NCBI GenBank assembly: GCA_039208375.1
Contig: JBCCRC010000051.1
Coordinates: 1 to 25,439, forward strand
Direction: 5' to 3'
Origin: JANQPC01 sp039208375
GTDB taxonomy: Bacteria > Pseudomonadota > Alphaproteobacteria > Rhodobacterales > Rhodobacteraceae
Length of the DNA: 25,439 bases
The notes below the pieces were generated by a model. It was not told where the DNA came from, ran no database searches, and saw only the letters and a list, made by a program, of their open reading frames with translations. Within the stretch, counting starts at the first letter, position 1. Each line of letters opens with the position of its first letter. Below are positions 7,712 through 16,700 of this stretch, one piece after another. The translations under genes were made by a program, and so were the position numbers.

Positions 7712-8734
7712 CTATCCCCGCGGGTTCAAAAGCTTCGTCAGCACGCTGTCCTTCGTGATCTGACCCAGAACCGCGCCGTCATCCACCACCGCGACGGGCT
7801 GGCCAGTCTGGCGCACGATCTCCATCACAGCCTGGATCTCGGTCTCCGGCCCCACATGCGCGCCGGTCTCCCCTGCGCGCGGCTCCATCACATCGCGGGC
7901 GCAAAGCACGCCGAGCGGATTCATCTCGGCCACGAAATCGGCCACGTAGTCCGAGGCAGGGGCCGAGAAGATCTCCCGCGGCGTGCCGCACTGCACAATC
8001 CGCCCGCCCTCCATGATCGCGATCCGGTTGCCGATCTTGAACGCCTCGTCCAGATCGTGGCTGACGAAGATGATTGTGCGCTTGAGCCGTTCCTGCAGAT
8101 CGAGAAGCTCATCCTGTAGCCGGTTGCGGATCAGCGGATCGAGCGCCGAAAAGGGCTCGTCCATCAGCAAGATCGGCGCGTCGGTCACAAAGGCGCGGGC
8201 CAGGCCCACGCGCTGCTGCATGCCGCCGGAAAGCTCGCCCACCTTGCGATCCGCCCAATCGGCCAGCCCCACAAGTGCAAGCTGCTCTTCCACCTTTGCC
8301 CGCCGCTCCGCGCCACTCATCCCGCCCAGTTCGAGCCCGAGCCCCACATTGTCGCGCACCGTGCGCCATGGCAGAAGGCCGAACTGCTGGAACACCATCG
8401 CGATCCGGCTGAGTCGCAAGTCGCGCAGCGTGGCCTTGCCTGCATGGGTGACCGAGATCATCGCATCGCCGTCGTTCACCCGCACTTCGCCGCGCGCCAC
8501 CGGATTCAGCCCGTTCACAGCGCGTAGGAGCGTGGATTTGCCGGAGCCCGAAAGGCCCATCAGCACCACGATTTCGCCTTCGGCCACCTCAAGCGAACAG
8601 TTATGCACGCCCAGGATCTGGCCGGTCGCCGCCTGAATTTCGGCGCGGTCCTGGCCCGCATCCATCAGGGGCAGCGCCGCCTCCGGCTTATCGCCGAACA
8701 CGATGGAGACATTATCGAATGCCACCGCGCTCAT
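7712..8734 (-). CDS. choV: Choline ABC transporter, ATP-binding subunit ChoV
   Basis: A 340-residue ATPase of the quaternary-amine (ProV/OpuA-like) branch that powers choline import on the cytoplasmic face. Seen: Walker A GLSGSGKST (60-68), Q-loop VFQQFG, signature LSGGMQQRV (168-176), Walker B ILLMDEP (189-194), switch His in VSHD (225). The insertion before Walker A (about residues 17-40) is a feature of ChoV-type proteins. A C-terminal CBS-like segment (about 275-335, PVAVVDDGAVLGQITKDSV) may respond to ionic strength, as in OpuA, though only one such unit is present. The start overlaps the choW stop by 4 bp (ATGA), indicating translational coupling. Confidence 0.94.
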   Translation of the reverse strand: MSAVAFDNVSIVFGDKPEAALPLMDAGQDRAEIQAATGQILGVHNCSLEVAEGEIVVLMGLSGSGKSTLLRAVNGLNPVARGEVRVNDGDAMISVTHAGKATLRDLRLSRIAMVFQQFGLLPWRTVRDNVGLGLELGGMSGAERRAKVEEQLALVGLADWADRKVGELSGGMQQRVGLARAFVTDAPILLMDEPFSALDPLIRNRLQDELLDLQERLKRTIIFVSHDLDEAFKIGNRIAIMEGGRIVQCGTPREIFSAPASDYVADFVAEMNPLGVLCARDVMEPRAGETGAHVGPETEIQAVMEIVRQTGQPVAVVDDGAVLGQITKDSVLTKLLNPRG

Positions 8735-9564
8735 GACCGGTCCACCCGCAGCATCCGATCGAGCATGATGGCCACAACCACGATGATGAACCCGCTTTCA
8801 AAGCCAAGCGAGGTGTTCACCTGGTTGAGCGCGCGCACCACCGGCACCCCCAGCCCATCGGCGCCCACAAGGGCCGCGATCACCACCATGGAAAGCGAGA
8901 GCATAATCGTTTGGTTCAGCCCCGCCATGATCTGCGGAAAGGCGTAGGGCAGTTCCACCTTGAACAGCGTCTGGCGCGGCGTGGCACCAAAGGCCTGCGC
9001 GGCTTCGAGAAGTGGTTTGGGGGTGGATGTGACGCCAAGATGCGTCAACCGGATCGGGGCAGGAAGGACGAAGATCACCGTGGCGATGAGCCCCGGCACC
9101 ATGCCGATCCCGAAGAATACGATGGCCGGGATGAGATATACGAAAGTCGGCAGCGTTTGCATCAGATCCAGCACCGGCCGCATTGCGCGGTAAAGCCGGG
9201 GGCGGTGCGCCGCCGCAATGCCGATCGGCACGCCTACGCCCATGCATACCACGCAGGCTGAGAGCACCAGCGTAAGGCTTTCGGTCGTCTCCTCCCAGTA
9301 GCCCTGGTTGAGAATGAAGAGAAAGCCAAGCGCCACGAGCGCGCAGGTCTTCCACGAGCGCTGCAGCGCCCAAGTGAGCGCGACGAAGGCGGCGACGATC
9401 AGGAGCGGATGCGGGGTTTGCAGCACCCAGAGCACCGCATCGATCAGCGCCTCCATCGCATCGGAAAGCCCATCAAAGAACCACGCGCCGTTGGCTTGCA
9501 GCCAGTCAAACCCGTCTGCTGCCACGCGGCCCACGGGGATTTTCGTATCGGTCAGCCAGTTCAT
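8731..9564 (-). CDS. choW: Choline ABC transporter, permease ChoW
   Basis: A 277-residue inner-membrane permease of the ProW/OpuA type. It has a hydrophilic, amphipathic N-terminus (FDWLQANGAWFFDGLSDAME) and about six transmembrane segments. The cytoplasmic coupling loop that docks onto ChoV lies around GATPRQTLFKVELPYAFPQI, in the usual place. The final four bases overlap choV. It is separated from choX by 131 bp containing several hairpins. In the family the two-protein ChoWV core is fed by a separate periplasmic ChoX, as here. Confidence 0.94.
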   Translation of the reverse strand: MNWLTDTKIPVGRVAADGFDWLQANGAWFFDGLSDAMEALIDAVLWVLQTPHPLLIVAAFVALTWALQRSWKTCALVALGFLFILNQGYWEETTESLTLVLSACVVCMGVGVPIGIAAAHRPRLYRAMRPVLDLMQTLPTFVYLIPAIVFFGIGMVPGLIATVIFVLPAPIRLTHLGVTSTPKPLLEAAQAFGATPRQTLFKVELPYAFPQIMAGLNQTIMLSLSMVVIAALVGADGLGVPVVRALNQVNTSLGFESGFIIVVVAIMLDRMLRVDRS

Positions 9565-9592
9565 GCGGATGAGCCGCCTTTCTCGGGGGAAA

Positions 9593-9609
9593 GCGCGCCA
9601 TTGGCGCGC
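9593..9609. repeat. 17-bp palindrome upstream of choW
   Basis: GCGCGCCA (9593-9600), one central T, then TGGCGCGC (9602-9609): exact arms, 28 bp before the choW start on the minus strand. It is the last of three dyads in the choX-choW gap and lies close to the choW ribosome binding region. Confidence 0.45.
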
Positions 9610-9620
9610 CAGTCAGACAT

Positions 9621-9636
9621 GGCGCCGCCCGGCGCC
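9621..9636 (-). repeat. Hairpin GGCGCC-GGGC-GGCGCC in the choX-choW gap
   Basis: Two GGCGCC copies (9621-9626 and 9631-9636), each self-complementary, form a 6-bp stem with a 4-nt loop. This is the middle dyad in the choX-choW intergenic mRNA. Confidence 0.4.
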
Positions 9637-9645
9637 GCTGCGATG

Positions 9646-9689
9646 CCTCCGGCGTGCACGTTTTCGAACAGAAGACGGCCCGCCGGAGG
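9646..9689 (-). repeat. Stem-loop immediately after choX (CCTCCGGCG / CGCCGGAGG)
   Basis: The arms at 9646-9654 and 9681-9689 are exact 9-bp complements around a 26-nt loop, beginning 6 nt after the choX stop codon on the minus strand. No T-run follows, so readthrough to choW is expected. A 3'-end stabiliser of the choX message fits the common need for more binding protein than permease. The CCTCCGGCG arm resembles GC-rich intergenic hairpins I recall from Rhodobacteraceae genomes; that is recollection and was not searched. Confidence 0.5.
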
Positions 9690-9695
9690 GACGGG

Positions 9696-10619
9696 TCAGA
9701 GCCCGAGCGCAGTCTTTACGGCGGGCAGGCCCTCGGCACCATCTTGCGTTGTCACGCCCGCAAGCCAGCCGTCCAGCGCGCCTGGGTTGGCGGTGAGCCA
9801 GGCGGTTGCGGCGGCGGCGGGATCTTCCCCATCATCGAGGATTGCGCCCATGATCTCGTTCTCCATCGCCAGCGTAAACTCGAGATTTTCCAGGAACTGG
9901 CCGACATTGGCGCATTCCTCGACGAACCCCGCCGATGTGTTGGTGAAGACGGTTGCGCCGCCCAGGTTGGGGCCGAACCAGTCATCCCCGCCCTCAAGAT
10001 AGGTAAGATCGAAATTGGCGTTCATCGGATGCGGCTCCCACCCGAGAAACACGACGGGCTCCTCGCGGCGGTCGGCGCGGGCGACTTGGGCGAGCATTCC
10101 CTGTTCCGAGCTTTCCACCACCTCGAAGCCGGAAAGACCGAAGGCGTCAGCCGCAATCATGTCCATGATCAGGCGGTTGCCGTCATTGCCGGGCTCGATG
10201 CCGTATATCTTGCCCTCTAGCGCTTCGGATTGGGCCGCGATATCGGCAAAGCTCGCGATGCCAAGTGCGGCCGCCGCGGCATTGGCCGCAAGCGTGTACT
10301 TTGCGCCTTCGAGGTTGGCACGCACCGTATCCACCGTGCCGGCTTCTCGATATGGCGCGATATCTGCTTCCATCGTGGGCATCCAGTTGCCGAGGAACAC
10401 ATCCACATCGCCATTGGCGAGCGAGGTGTAGGTCACCGGCACCGAGAGCACCTTGATATCGGTCTCGTAGCCAAGCGCCTCGAGCATAACGGTCGCGGCA
10501 GCGGTCGTCGCGGTGATGTCCGTCCACCCGACATCGGAGAAGGTGATGGTTTCGCAATCGGCAAAAGCGGCCCCCGCGGCAAGGCTTAGGGCCATGGCGG
10601 ACAGTGTGGATTTCAACAT
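9696..10619 (-). CDS. choX: Periplasmic choline-binding protein ChoX
   Basis: A 307-residue substrate-binding protein with a clear signal peptide (about residues 1-20, ending GAAFA). The known ligand box of Sinorhizobium meliloti ChoX (W43, D45, W90, Y119, N156, W205, recalled from its structure) is matched here at W32, D34, W79, Y108, N145 and W194, all with the same offset of 11 residues. The aromatic cage for the trimethylammonium group and the Asp/Asn that hold the hydroxyl are therefore intact, supporting choline specificity over betaine or carnitine. It is the first gene of the choXWV operon, divergent from betI across a shared operator region. A stem-loop follows its stop codon. Confidence 0.96.
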   Translation of the reverse strand: MLKSTLSAMALSLAAGAAFADCETITFSDVGWTDITATTAAATVMLEALGYETDIKVLSVPVTYTSLANGDVDVFLGNWMPTMEADIAPYREAGTVDTVRANLEGAKYTLAANAAAAALGIASFADIAAQSEALEGKIYGIEPGNDGNRLIMDMIAADAFGLSGFEVVESSEQGMLAQVARADRREEPVVFLGWEPHPMNANFDLTYLEGGDDWFGPNLGGATVFTNTSAGFVEECANVGQFLENLEFTLAMENEIMGAILDDGEDPAAAATAWLTANPGALDGWLAGVTTQDGAEGLPAVKTALGL

Positions 10620-10708
10620 GAGGTCTCCCCGAGGTTTTTGTTGATTGACGGGTCAATTAAAAACCCGCAATGCTCTCAGCGGTCAAGGCCAGTACAGGAG
10701 GCCCCGAA
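10620..10708. promoter_or_regulatory. Divergent choX / betI promoter region
   Basis: An 89-bp region separates the choX and betI start codons. Toward betI, TTGACG (10645-10650) could be a -35 with AATGCT (10669-10674) as -10 at 18-nt spacing. Toward choX, TTGACC (plus 10681-10686) could be a -35 with TTTAAT (plus 10656-10661) as -10, although the 19-nt spacing is long. Both candidates flank or overlap the palindrome at 10644-10657, so one bound repressor could shut both arms. AGGAGG (10696-10701) lies 7 nt before the betI ATG. Confidence 0.5.
10644..10657. promoter_or_regulatory. Candidate BetI operator (ATTGAC-GG-GTCAAT)
   Basis: This is an exact 6-2-6 inverted repeat within a larger AT-rich context (TTGATTGACGGGTCAATTAA). 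The ATTGA...TCAAT pattern resembles BetI sites known from gamma-proteobacterial bet regions. It lies between choX and betI, overlapping the candidate betI -35 and adjoining the candidate choX -10. The dyad is seen; BetI binding is inferred from context. Confidence 0.65.
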
Positions 10709-11268
10709 ATGCCGAAGATTGGGATGGAGCCTATCCGACGCGACGCGCTTGTAAAGGCGACGATCGCGGAGGTGGGCGCGCGCGGGTCGCTCGACGTGAC
10801 GGTGCGGGATATCGCGCGGCGCGCCGGTGTTTCGAGCGCGCTGGCTCATCATTACTTCGGCGGGAAGGAGCAGATTTTCCTTGCGGCCATGCGCCAGATC
10901 CTTTCGGAATTCGGCGGCATCGCCCGGCGGGAACTGGCTGGGGCACGGGGCCCGCGGGGGCGAGTGGATGCGATTGTGGCCGCGAGTTTTGACCCGGCCT
11001 GTTTTGCGCCGCCGGTGATCCGCGCCTGGATGACGTTTTACGCCCGCGCGCAGGACGAGGCAGGCACGCGGCGGCTTTTGCAGATTTACCAGCTCAGGAT
11101 GCGTTCGAACCTGGCCTATGGGTTTCGCGGCCTTGTCGCATCGCCCCGACAGGCTGCGGAGATCGTGGCAGCCGCGATTGACGGGGTCTACTTGCGTGCG
11201 GCGGTTTCGGGCACCGGCGGGCCGCAAGAGCTTTCCGCCCTGATTAACGCACTTGTGGGGGCCGAACG

Positions 11269-11272
<4 letters not shown>
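10709..11272 (+). CDS. betI: Choline-responsive repressor BetI (TetR family)
   Basis: A 187-residue TetR-family regulator. The N-terminus MPKIGMEPIRRDALVKATI closely parallels Escherichia coli BetI (MPKLGMQSIRR...). The helix-turn-helix spans about residues 27-60 (TVRDIARRAGVSSALAHHYF). The ATG at 10709 is preceded by AGGAGG at 7 nt; an upstream ATG at 10670 was rejected because it adds a non-family leader and lies within the probable promoter. BetI represses bet genes and is relieved by choline in studied species; here it probably controls both betIBA and choXWV. Its stop overlaps the betB start by 4 bp (ATGA), which couples their translation. Confidence 0.95.
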
Positions 11273-12738
<1,466 letters not shown>

Positions 12739-12750
12739 GAGGCATTTTTG

Positions 12751-14364
12751 ATGGAGGCCGACTTTGTTGTCGTCGGCGCCGGTTCCGCTGGCTGCGCGCT
12801 GGCCTACAGGCTCAGCGCGGCGGGCGCTTCGGTGATCGTAATCGAGGCAGGGGGCAGCGATGCGGGGCCCTTCATCCAGATGCCCGGTGCGCTCAGCTAC
12901 CCTATGAATATGGCGCGGTACGACTGGGGGTATCAAACCCTGCCAGAGCCTGGCCTGGGCGGACGTCGGTTGGCCTGCCCGCGCGGGAAGGTGATCGGGG
13001 GATCGAGCTCGATCAACGGAATGGTGTACGTTCGGGGCCACCCGCAGGATTTCGCGGCATGGGAGGCCCTTGGGGCGACGGGCTGGGGCTATGACGACGT
13101 TCTGCCATACTTCAAACGGATGGAGCATTGGCACGGCGCAGCGTGCGCGGTGCGCGGCGCCGACGGGCCGGTGCACGTCACCCAAGGGGCGGGTACGAAC
13201 CCGCTGGTGCAAGCCTTTCTCAAAGCAGGGCAAGAGGCGGGTTATCCGCTGACTCCAGATTACAATGGGGCGGACCAAGAGGGGGTCTGCGCTGGACAGG
13301 CCACAATCTGGCGGGGGCAACGGTGCTCTGCCGCGCGAGCTTATCTGCGCCCTGCGTTGCAGGACGGCAGATGCAGGCTGGTGCGGGGCGATGCCCGGCG
13401 CGTGGTGATCCGAGAGGGCCGCGCAGTTGCGGTGGAAATCGCGGCTGGCGGCCCGGTGACGAAAATCGCGGCCCGGCGCGAGGTGGTACTGGCGGCGGGC
13501 GCGATCAACAGCCCGCTTCTGCTCATGCACTCGGGCATCGGGCCCGGTGCGCATCTGGCCGAGCATGGGATCAGCGTTGTGGCCGATCGCCCGGGGGTGG
13601 GCGAAAATCTGCAAGACCATTTGGAGCTTTACGTGCAGGTTGCCGCTGCTGCGCCTGTATCGCTCTACCGTTACTGGAACCCTGCCGGGAAGGCCTACGT
13701 GGGGCTGAACTGGCTTCTCACCCGGGGTGGGCCCGGCGCCTCAAACCAGATCGAGGCGCTGGCATTCCTGCGCTCGGGGCCGGACGTGCGATATCCGGAC
13801 GTGCAGTTTCACTTCATTCCCATTGCTGTGCGCTATGACGGGCGGGCTGCTGCGGAGGGGCATGGGTACCAGATCCATACCGGCCCGATGCGCTCAAAGA
13901 GCCGCGGGCATGTGCGACTGGGGCCCGACAATGCGCCGGAGATTTTCTTCAACTACATGAGCCACGCCGATGATTTCCCGGACTTTCGCCGGGCAATTGC
14001 CATGGCGCGACAGGTGGCCCAGCAGCCCGCCCTCGCGGCGCTGTCACGCCACGAGATTCTGCCGGGCAGTGGGGCGCAGAGCGATGCAGAGTTGGATGCG
14101 GCGATCCGCGAACACGCCGAGAGCGCCTATCACCCTTGTGGCACCTGCCGGATGGGGGACCGAAGTGATCGGCATGCGGTGGTGGATCCCGAAACGCGTG
14201 TGATCGGGGTAGAGGGCCTGCGGGTCGCAGATTCATCAATCTTCCCCCAGATCACCAATGGCAACACAAACGCGCCTTCGATCATGGTGGGCGAAAAGGC
14301 AGCGGACCATATCTTGGGGCGCGGCGTTCTAACGGAGCCGCCGGCAGAAGCAGCGATGGCCTGA
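12751..14364 (+). CDS. betA: Choline dehydrogenase BetA (GMC oxidoreductase)
   Basis: A 537-residue FAD-dependent GMC oxidoreductase that oxidises choline to betaine aldehyde, passing electrons to the membrane respiratory chain. Seen: FAD dinucleotide fold VVGAGSAG (7-14) with ribose-binding Glu in IEAGG (E32); GMC signature 1 around GKVIGGSSSINGMVYVRG (79-96); GMC signature 2 GAINSPLLLMHSGIGP; catalytic His in YHPCGTCRMG (H461); and the second active-site motif NGNTNAPSIMVGEKAAD, with Asn near 505. The ATG at 12751 lies 12 bp after betB; AGAGG is the likely ribosome binding site. An in-frame TTG one codon upstream is less likely. The gene order betI-betB-betA is standard; betC (choline sulfatase) is absent. 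Confidence 0.94.
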   Translation: MEADFVVVGAGSAGCALAYRLSAAGASVIVIEAGGSDAGPFIQMPGALSYPMNMARYDWGYQTLPEPGLGGRRLACPRGKVIGGSSSINGMVYVRGHPQDFAAWEALGATGWGYDDVLPYFKRMEHWHGAACAVRGADGPVHVTQGAGTNPLVQAFLKAGQEAGYPLTPDYNGADQEGVCAGQATIWRGQRCSAARAYLRPALQDGRCRLVRGDARRVVIREGRAVAVEIAAGGPVTKIAARREVVLAAGAINSPLLLMHSGIGPGAHLAEHGISVVADRPGVGENLQDHLELYVQVAAAAPVSLYRYWNPAGKAYVGLNWLLTRGGPGASNQIEALAFLRSGPDVRYPDVQFHFIPIAVRYDGRAAAEGHGYQIHTGPMRSKSRGHVRLGPDNAPEIFFNYMSHADDFPDFRRAIAMARQVAQQPALAALSRHEILPGSGAQSDAELDAAIREHAESAYHPCGTCRMGDRSDRHAVVDPETRVIGVEGLRVADSSIFPQITNGNTNAPSIMVGEKAADHILGRGVLTEPPAEAAMA

Positions 14365-14416
14365 GCCCTGGCCAGTGCCGTGGACACAGCGGGCCCTAGC
14401 GCCTAAACGGGCGGAG

Positions 14417-14986
14417 ATGACCGACGATGCGCTCGCCCTTGGAACCCGTAAGGCCCTGCCAGACGCCCTGCGCGTACTCGCCAATGCGCTGCCGCGTTCG
14501 GGCTGGGAGGCGGATCCAAACTTCGATGGTCTCACCCGTTTCTGGCTAGGCAGCAATTTTATTTTCCGAAACGTTCTCAATATGTTGCGCAACGATGCTC
14601 AACATCGCTTGGATGGCGAGATGTCGCCCGAGCGCCACCTGCGCGAAACCGAGCGCTCTGCCGGGTTTCTGCTGAACCAGCTTCACGGCCACCACCGGAT
14701 CGAGGATCAGCACTATCTTCCGCAGCTCGTTGGCCGCGACGCCTGGCTTGGGCGCGGCTTCACGTTGCTTGACGCCGGTCACAACGCGCTCGATGGCCAT
14801 ATTCACGCCATGGCTGAGACGGCGAATACCTACCTGCGAGCAAATGAACGTGATGCAGTGAGGAACAGCCTTGGTGCATTGCATCGGGCGCTGGCGGCCT
14901 TCGAGAGGTTTCTCGATCGGCACCTGACCGATGAAGAAGATCTGGTCGTACCAGTGATCCTAACCTATGCGCCAAACCTGCGGTAG
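14417..14986 (+). CDS. Hemerythrin-like (HHE) domain protein
   Basis: A 189-residue, mostly helical protein with a His/Glu pattern typical of diiron hemerythrin-like domains: LHGHHRIEDQH (H90, H92, H93, E96, H99), GHNALDGHIH (H122, H128, H130) and RHLTDEED (H169, with acidic residues at 172-175). Such proteins bind O2, NO or oxidants or act in iron handling; the role here is unknown. The ATG at 14417 has a purine-rich GGCGGAG unusually close to it; a GTG at 14375 is an alternative start. It lies 52 bp after betA on the same strand with no obvious terminator between, so co-transcription with the bet operon is possible. The GT25 gene follows 12 bp downstream. Confidence 0.82.
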   Translation: MTDDALALGTRKALPDALRVLANALPRSGWEADPNFDGLTRFWLGSNFIFRNVLNMLRNDAQHRLDGEMSPERHLRETERSAGFLLNQLHGHHRIEDQHYLPQLVGRDAWLGRGFTLLDAGHNALDGHIHAMAETANTYLRANERDAVRNSLGALHRALAAFERFLDRHLTDEEDLVVPVILTYAPNLR

Positions 14987-14998
14987 CGGCGGCGGATC

Positions 14999-15727
14999 GT
15001 GGCAGAGATTCTGGGCCTTATCATCCACCTTCATCGGGCGGTCGCACGCCGCGAGCATGTGAACAGATTGCGTGCAGCGCTGCCGGTGCCTTCGGAAATC
15101 TTGCCCGCCGTCGACGCCAAATTGGCCGATCCGGCAGAAATGGCACGCTACGATCCTTCGCTCGGTCGCCACCCGCGCTACCCGTTTCCGCTGAGCGACA
15201 CCGAGATCGCAGTGACCCTCAGCCACCGCCAGGCCTGGGCGCGGATCATCGCTGCAGGGGCGGCTGCAGGGCTTGTCGTGGAGGATGATGTTGTCTTTGA
15301 TCCCGCACTGATTGGCCCGGCACTGGATCTCGCCCGAGATAATCTGACAGACGACCTGCTGATCCGACTGCCCGACAAGGAGCGCGAGCGGCCCGGGCAG
15401 GTGATTGGCGAACACAGCGGGCTGCGCCTCTTTGCCCCGCGTGAAACAGGGCTCGGGATGCAGGCCCAGATCGTCGGCCGGGGCGCAGCAGCGCGGCTTT
15501 TGGAGATCACCGAGCGCTTCGACCGCCCGGTCGACACAACGATCCAGATGACGTGGGAAACGGGGTTGCAGCCACTGACGCTTTTGCCCCCTGTCGTGCG
15601 CGATATCTCCAATGAGATGGGGGGCAGCACCCTTCAAAAGCGGGGGCGTGGGCCTTTGGAGCGGCTTCGGGCTGAGCTACTGCGCGCCCGCTATCGCGCC
15701 CAGGTGGCGCGGGCGGCGCGAGGGTAG
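14999..15727 (+). CDS. Glycosyltransferase family 25 (LPS-type) protein
   Basis: A 242-residue protein with a GTG start at 14999. The N-terminal strand LGLIIHLHRAVARREHV, the central LSHRQAWARIIAAG motif, and LVVEDDVVFDPALI match the GT25/LgtB-like fold, where the EDD triplet is the metal/nucleotide-sugar site. Family members add galactose or other sugars to lipooligosaccharide or protein acceptors at the cytoplasmic face; the donor and acceptor are not readable here. A basic C-terminus (GPLERLRAELLRARYRAQVA) could associate with the membrane. It lies 12 bp after the hemerythrin-like gene, so the two are probably co-transcribed. Confidence 0.83.
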   Translation: MAEILGLIIHLHRAVARREHVNRLRAALPVPSEILPAVDAKLADPAEMARYDPSLGRHPRYPFPLSDTEIAVTLSHRQAWARIIAAGAAAGLVVEDDVVFDPALIGPALDLARDNLTDDLLIRLPDKERERPGQVIGEHSGLRLFAPRETGLGMQAQIVGRGAAARLLEITERFDRPVDTTIQMTWETGLQPLTLLPPVVRDISNEMGGSTLQKRGRGPLERLRAELLRARYRAQVARAARG

Positions 15728-15859
15728 GGTGGGCGCATTTACCGTTCAATGAGCGGGCGCGCGCGCCGCCGCGCAAATCGCCGCCCTGCAGCGTAAGCCG
15801 CTGGACCCGCGCGGCGCCATGGGCCATACCATCCCAAAACACGGCAGGAGTATCGGCTG

Positions 15860-16243
15860 ATGGGCATTCTCAACACTCTATTGCGTGCCGTAACTTGGTG
15901 GAATGACCAAACGATCGGCACCCAGATTTTCACGTGGCGCAAAGGCAAGCGCGTGGGCGAGGACGATCAGGGCAATGTCTTCTATGAAAATGCCGATGGC
16001 AGCCGCCGCTGGGTGATTTTTAATGGGGAAGCTGAGGCCAGCCGCATTGCGCCCGAATGGCACGGCTGGCTGCATCGCACCTGGGATGAGCCACCCACCA
16101 AAGCGCCCCCGCCGAAAAAAAAGTGGGAGAAACCGCATCAGGAAAACCTGACGGGCACCGCGCTGGCCTACGCCCCGCCGGGCTCGATCCGGCGGGAAGA
16201 GCCCAAGGAGCGGTCTGACTACGAAGCTTGGCAGCCGGAATAG
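15860..16243 (+). CDS. NDUFA12-type NADH:ubiquinone oxidoreductase accessory subunit
   Basis: A 127-residue homologue of mitochondrial NDUFA12 (B17.2), a supernumerary complex I subunit also found in alphaproteobacteria. The signature region is RRWVIFNGEAEASRIAPEWH followed by GWLHRTWDEPP (about residues 49-80), which matches the eukaryotic pattern of PEWHGWLH and DEPP. The remainder is a charged, proline-rich tail (APPPKKKWEKPHQ). The start is preceded by AGGAG. mlaD follows after 10 bp, so this gene probably heads an operon. The role is inferred from family: assembly or stability of the peripheral arm of complex I on the cytoplasmic side. Confidence 0.92.
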   Translation: MGILNTLLRAVTWWNDQTIGTQIFTWRKGKRVGEDDQGNVFYENADGSRRWVIFNGEAEASRIAPEWHGWLHRTWDEPPTKAPPPKKKWEKPHQENLTGTALAYAPPGSIRREEPKERSDYEAWQPE

Positions 16244-16253
16244 GGCAGGTATC

Positions 16254-16700
16254 ATGGCAAGTCACACCTCTGAGGTGATCGTTGGCGGGGTGGTCATCGC
16301 CGCTGCTGCCGGATTTCTCGTATATGCCAGCCAATTCAGCGGCGTGGGCGGTCCGGCGGGGGCCTATGAGCTTTCAGCGCAGTTCCGCTCTGCCGAAGGC
16401 GTCACTGTGGGCACCGACCTGCGGCTTGCCGGAGTAAAGGTGGGCACGGTCACCGGGCTCGAGCTCAATCCCGAAACGTTCCGCGCCACCGCGCAATTCG
16501 CGATCGACGAGAACATCCTCCTGCCCGACGATACATCGGTTGTCGTTGCGTCAGAGGGGCTTCTGGGCGGCACATTTATCGAGGTTGTTCCGGGCGGATC
16601 GTCGTTTAACTACGAAGCTGGCGATGAGATCATCGATACCGAAAGCTCGGTTTCGATCATCTCGCTTCTCCTCCGCTTTGTTTCCGGGGCTGATGAATGA
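16254..16700 (+). CDS. mlaD: MlaD-type MCE-domain lipid transport protein
   Basis: A 148-residue protein with one N-terminal transmembrane anchor (about residues 8-26, VIVGGVVIAAAAGFLVYAS) and a single MCE domain (about 38-115; LSAQFRSAEGVTVGTDLRLA and VVASEGLLGGTFIEV). MlaD forms a hexameric ring that binds phospholipids in the periplasm with the MlaFEB ABC complex. The mlaE/mlaF partners are not in this window, so the transporter is encoded elsewhere. It starts 10 bp after the NDUFA12 gene (GGGCAGG upstream), and its stop overlaps the DUF2155 start by 4 bp. Confidence 0.92.
   Translation: MASHTSEVIVGGVVIAAAAGFLVYASQFSGVGGPAGAYELSAQFRSAEGVTVGTDLRLAGVKVGTVTGLELNPETFRATAQFAIDENILLPDDTSVVVASEGLLGGTFIEVVPGGSSFNYEAGDEIIDTESSVSIISLLLRFVSGADE

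Noticed and set aside
10670..10708. Upstream ATG start for betI
   Set aside because: It would add 13 non-family residues and begin inside the probable promoter; the ATG at 10709 has AGGAGG at 7 nt and the known BetI N-terminus.
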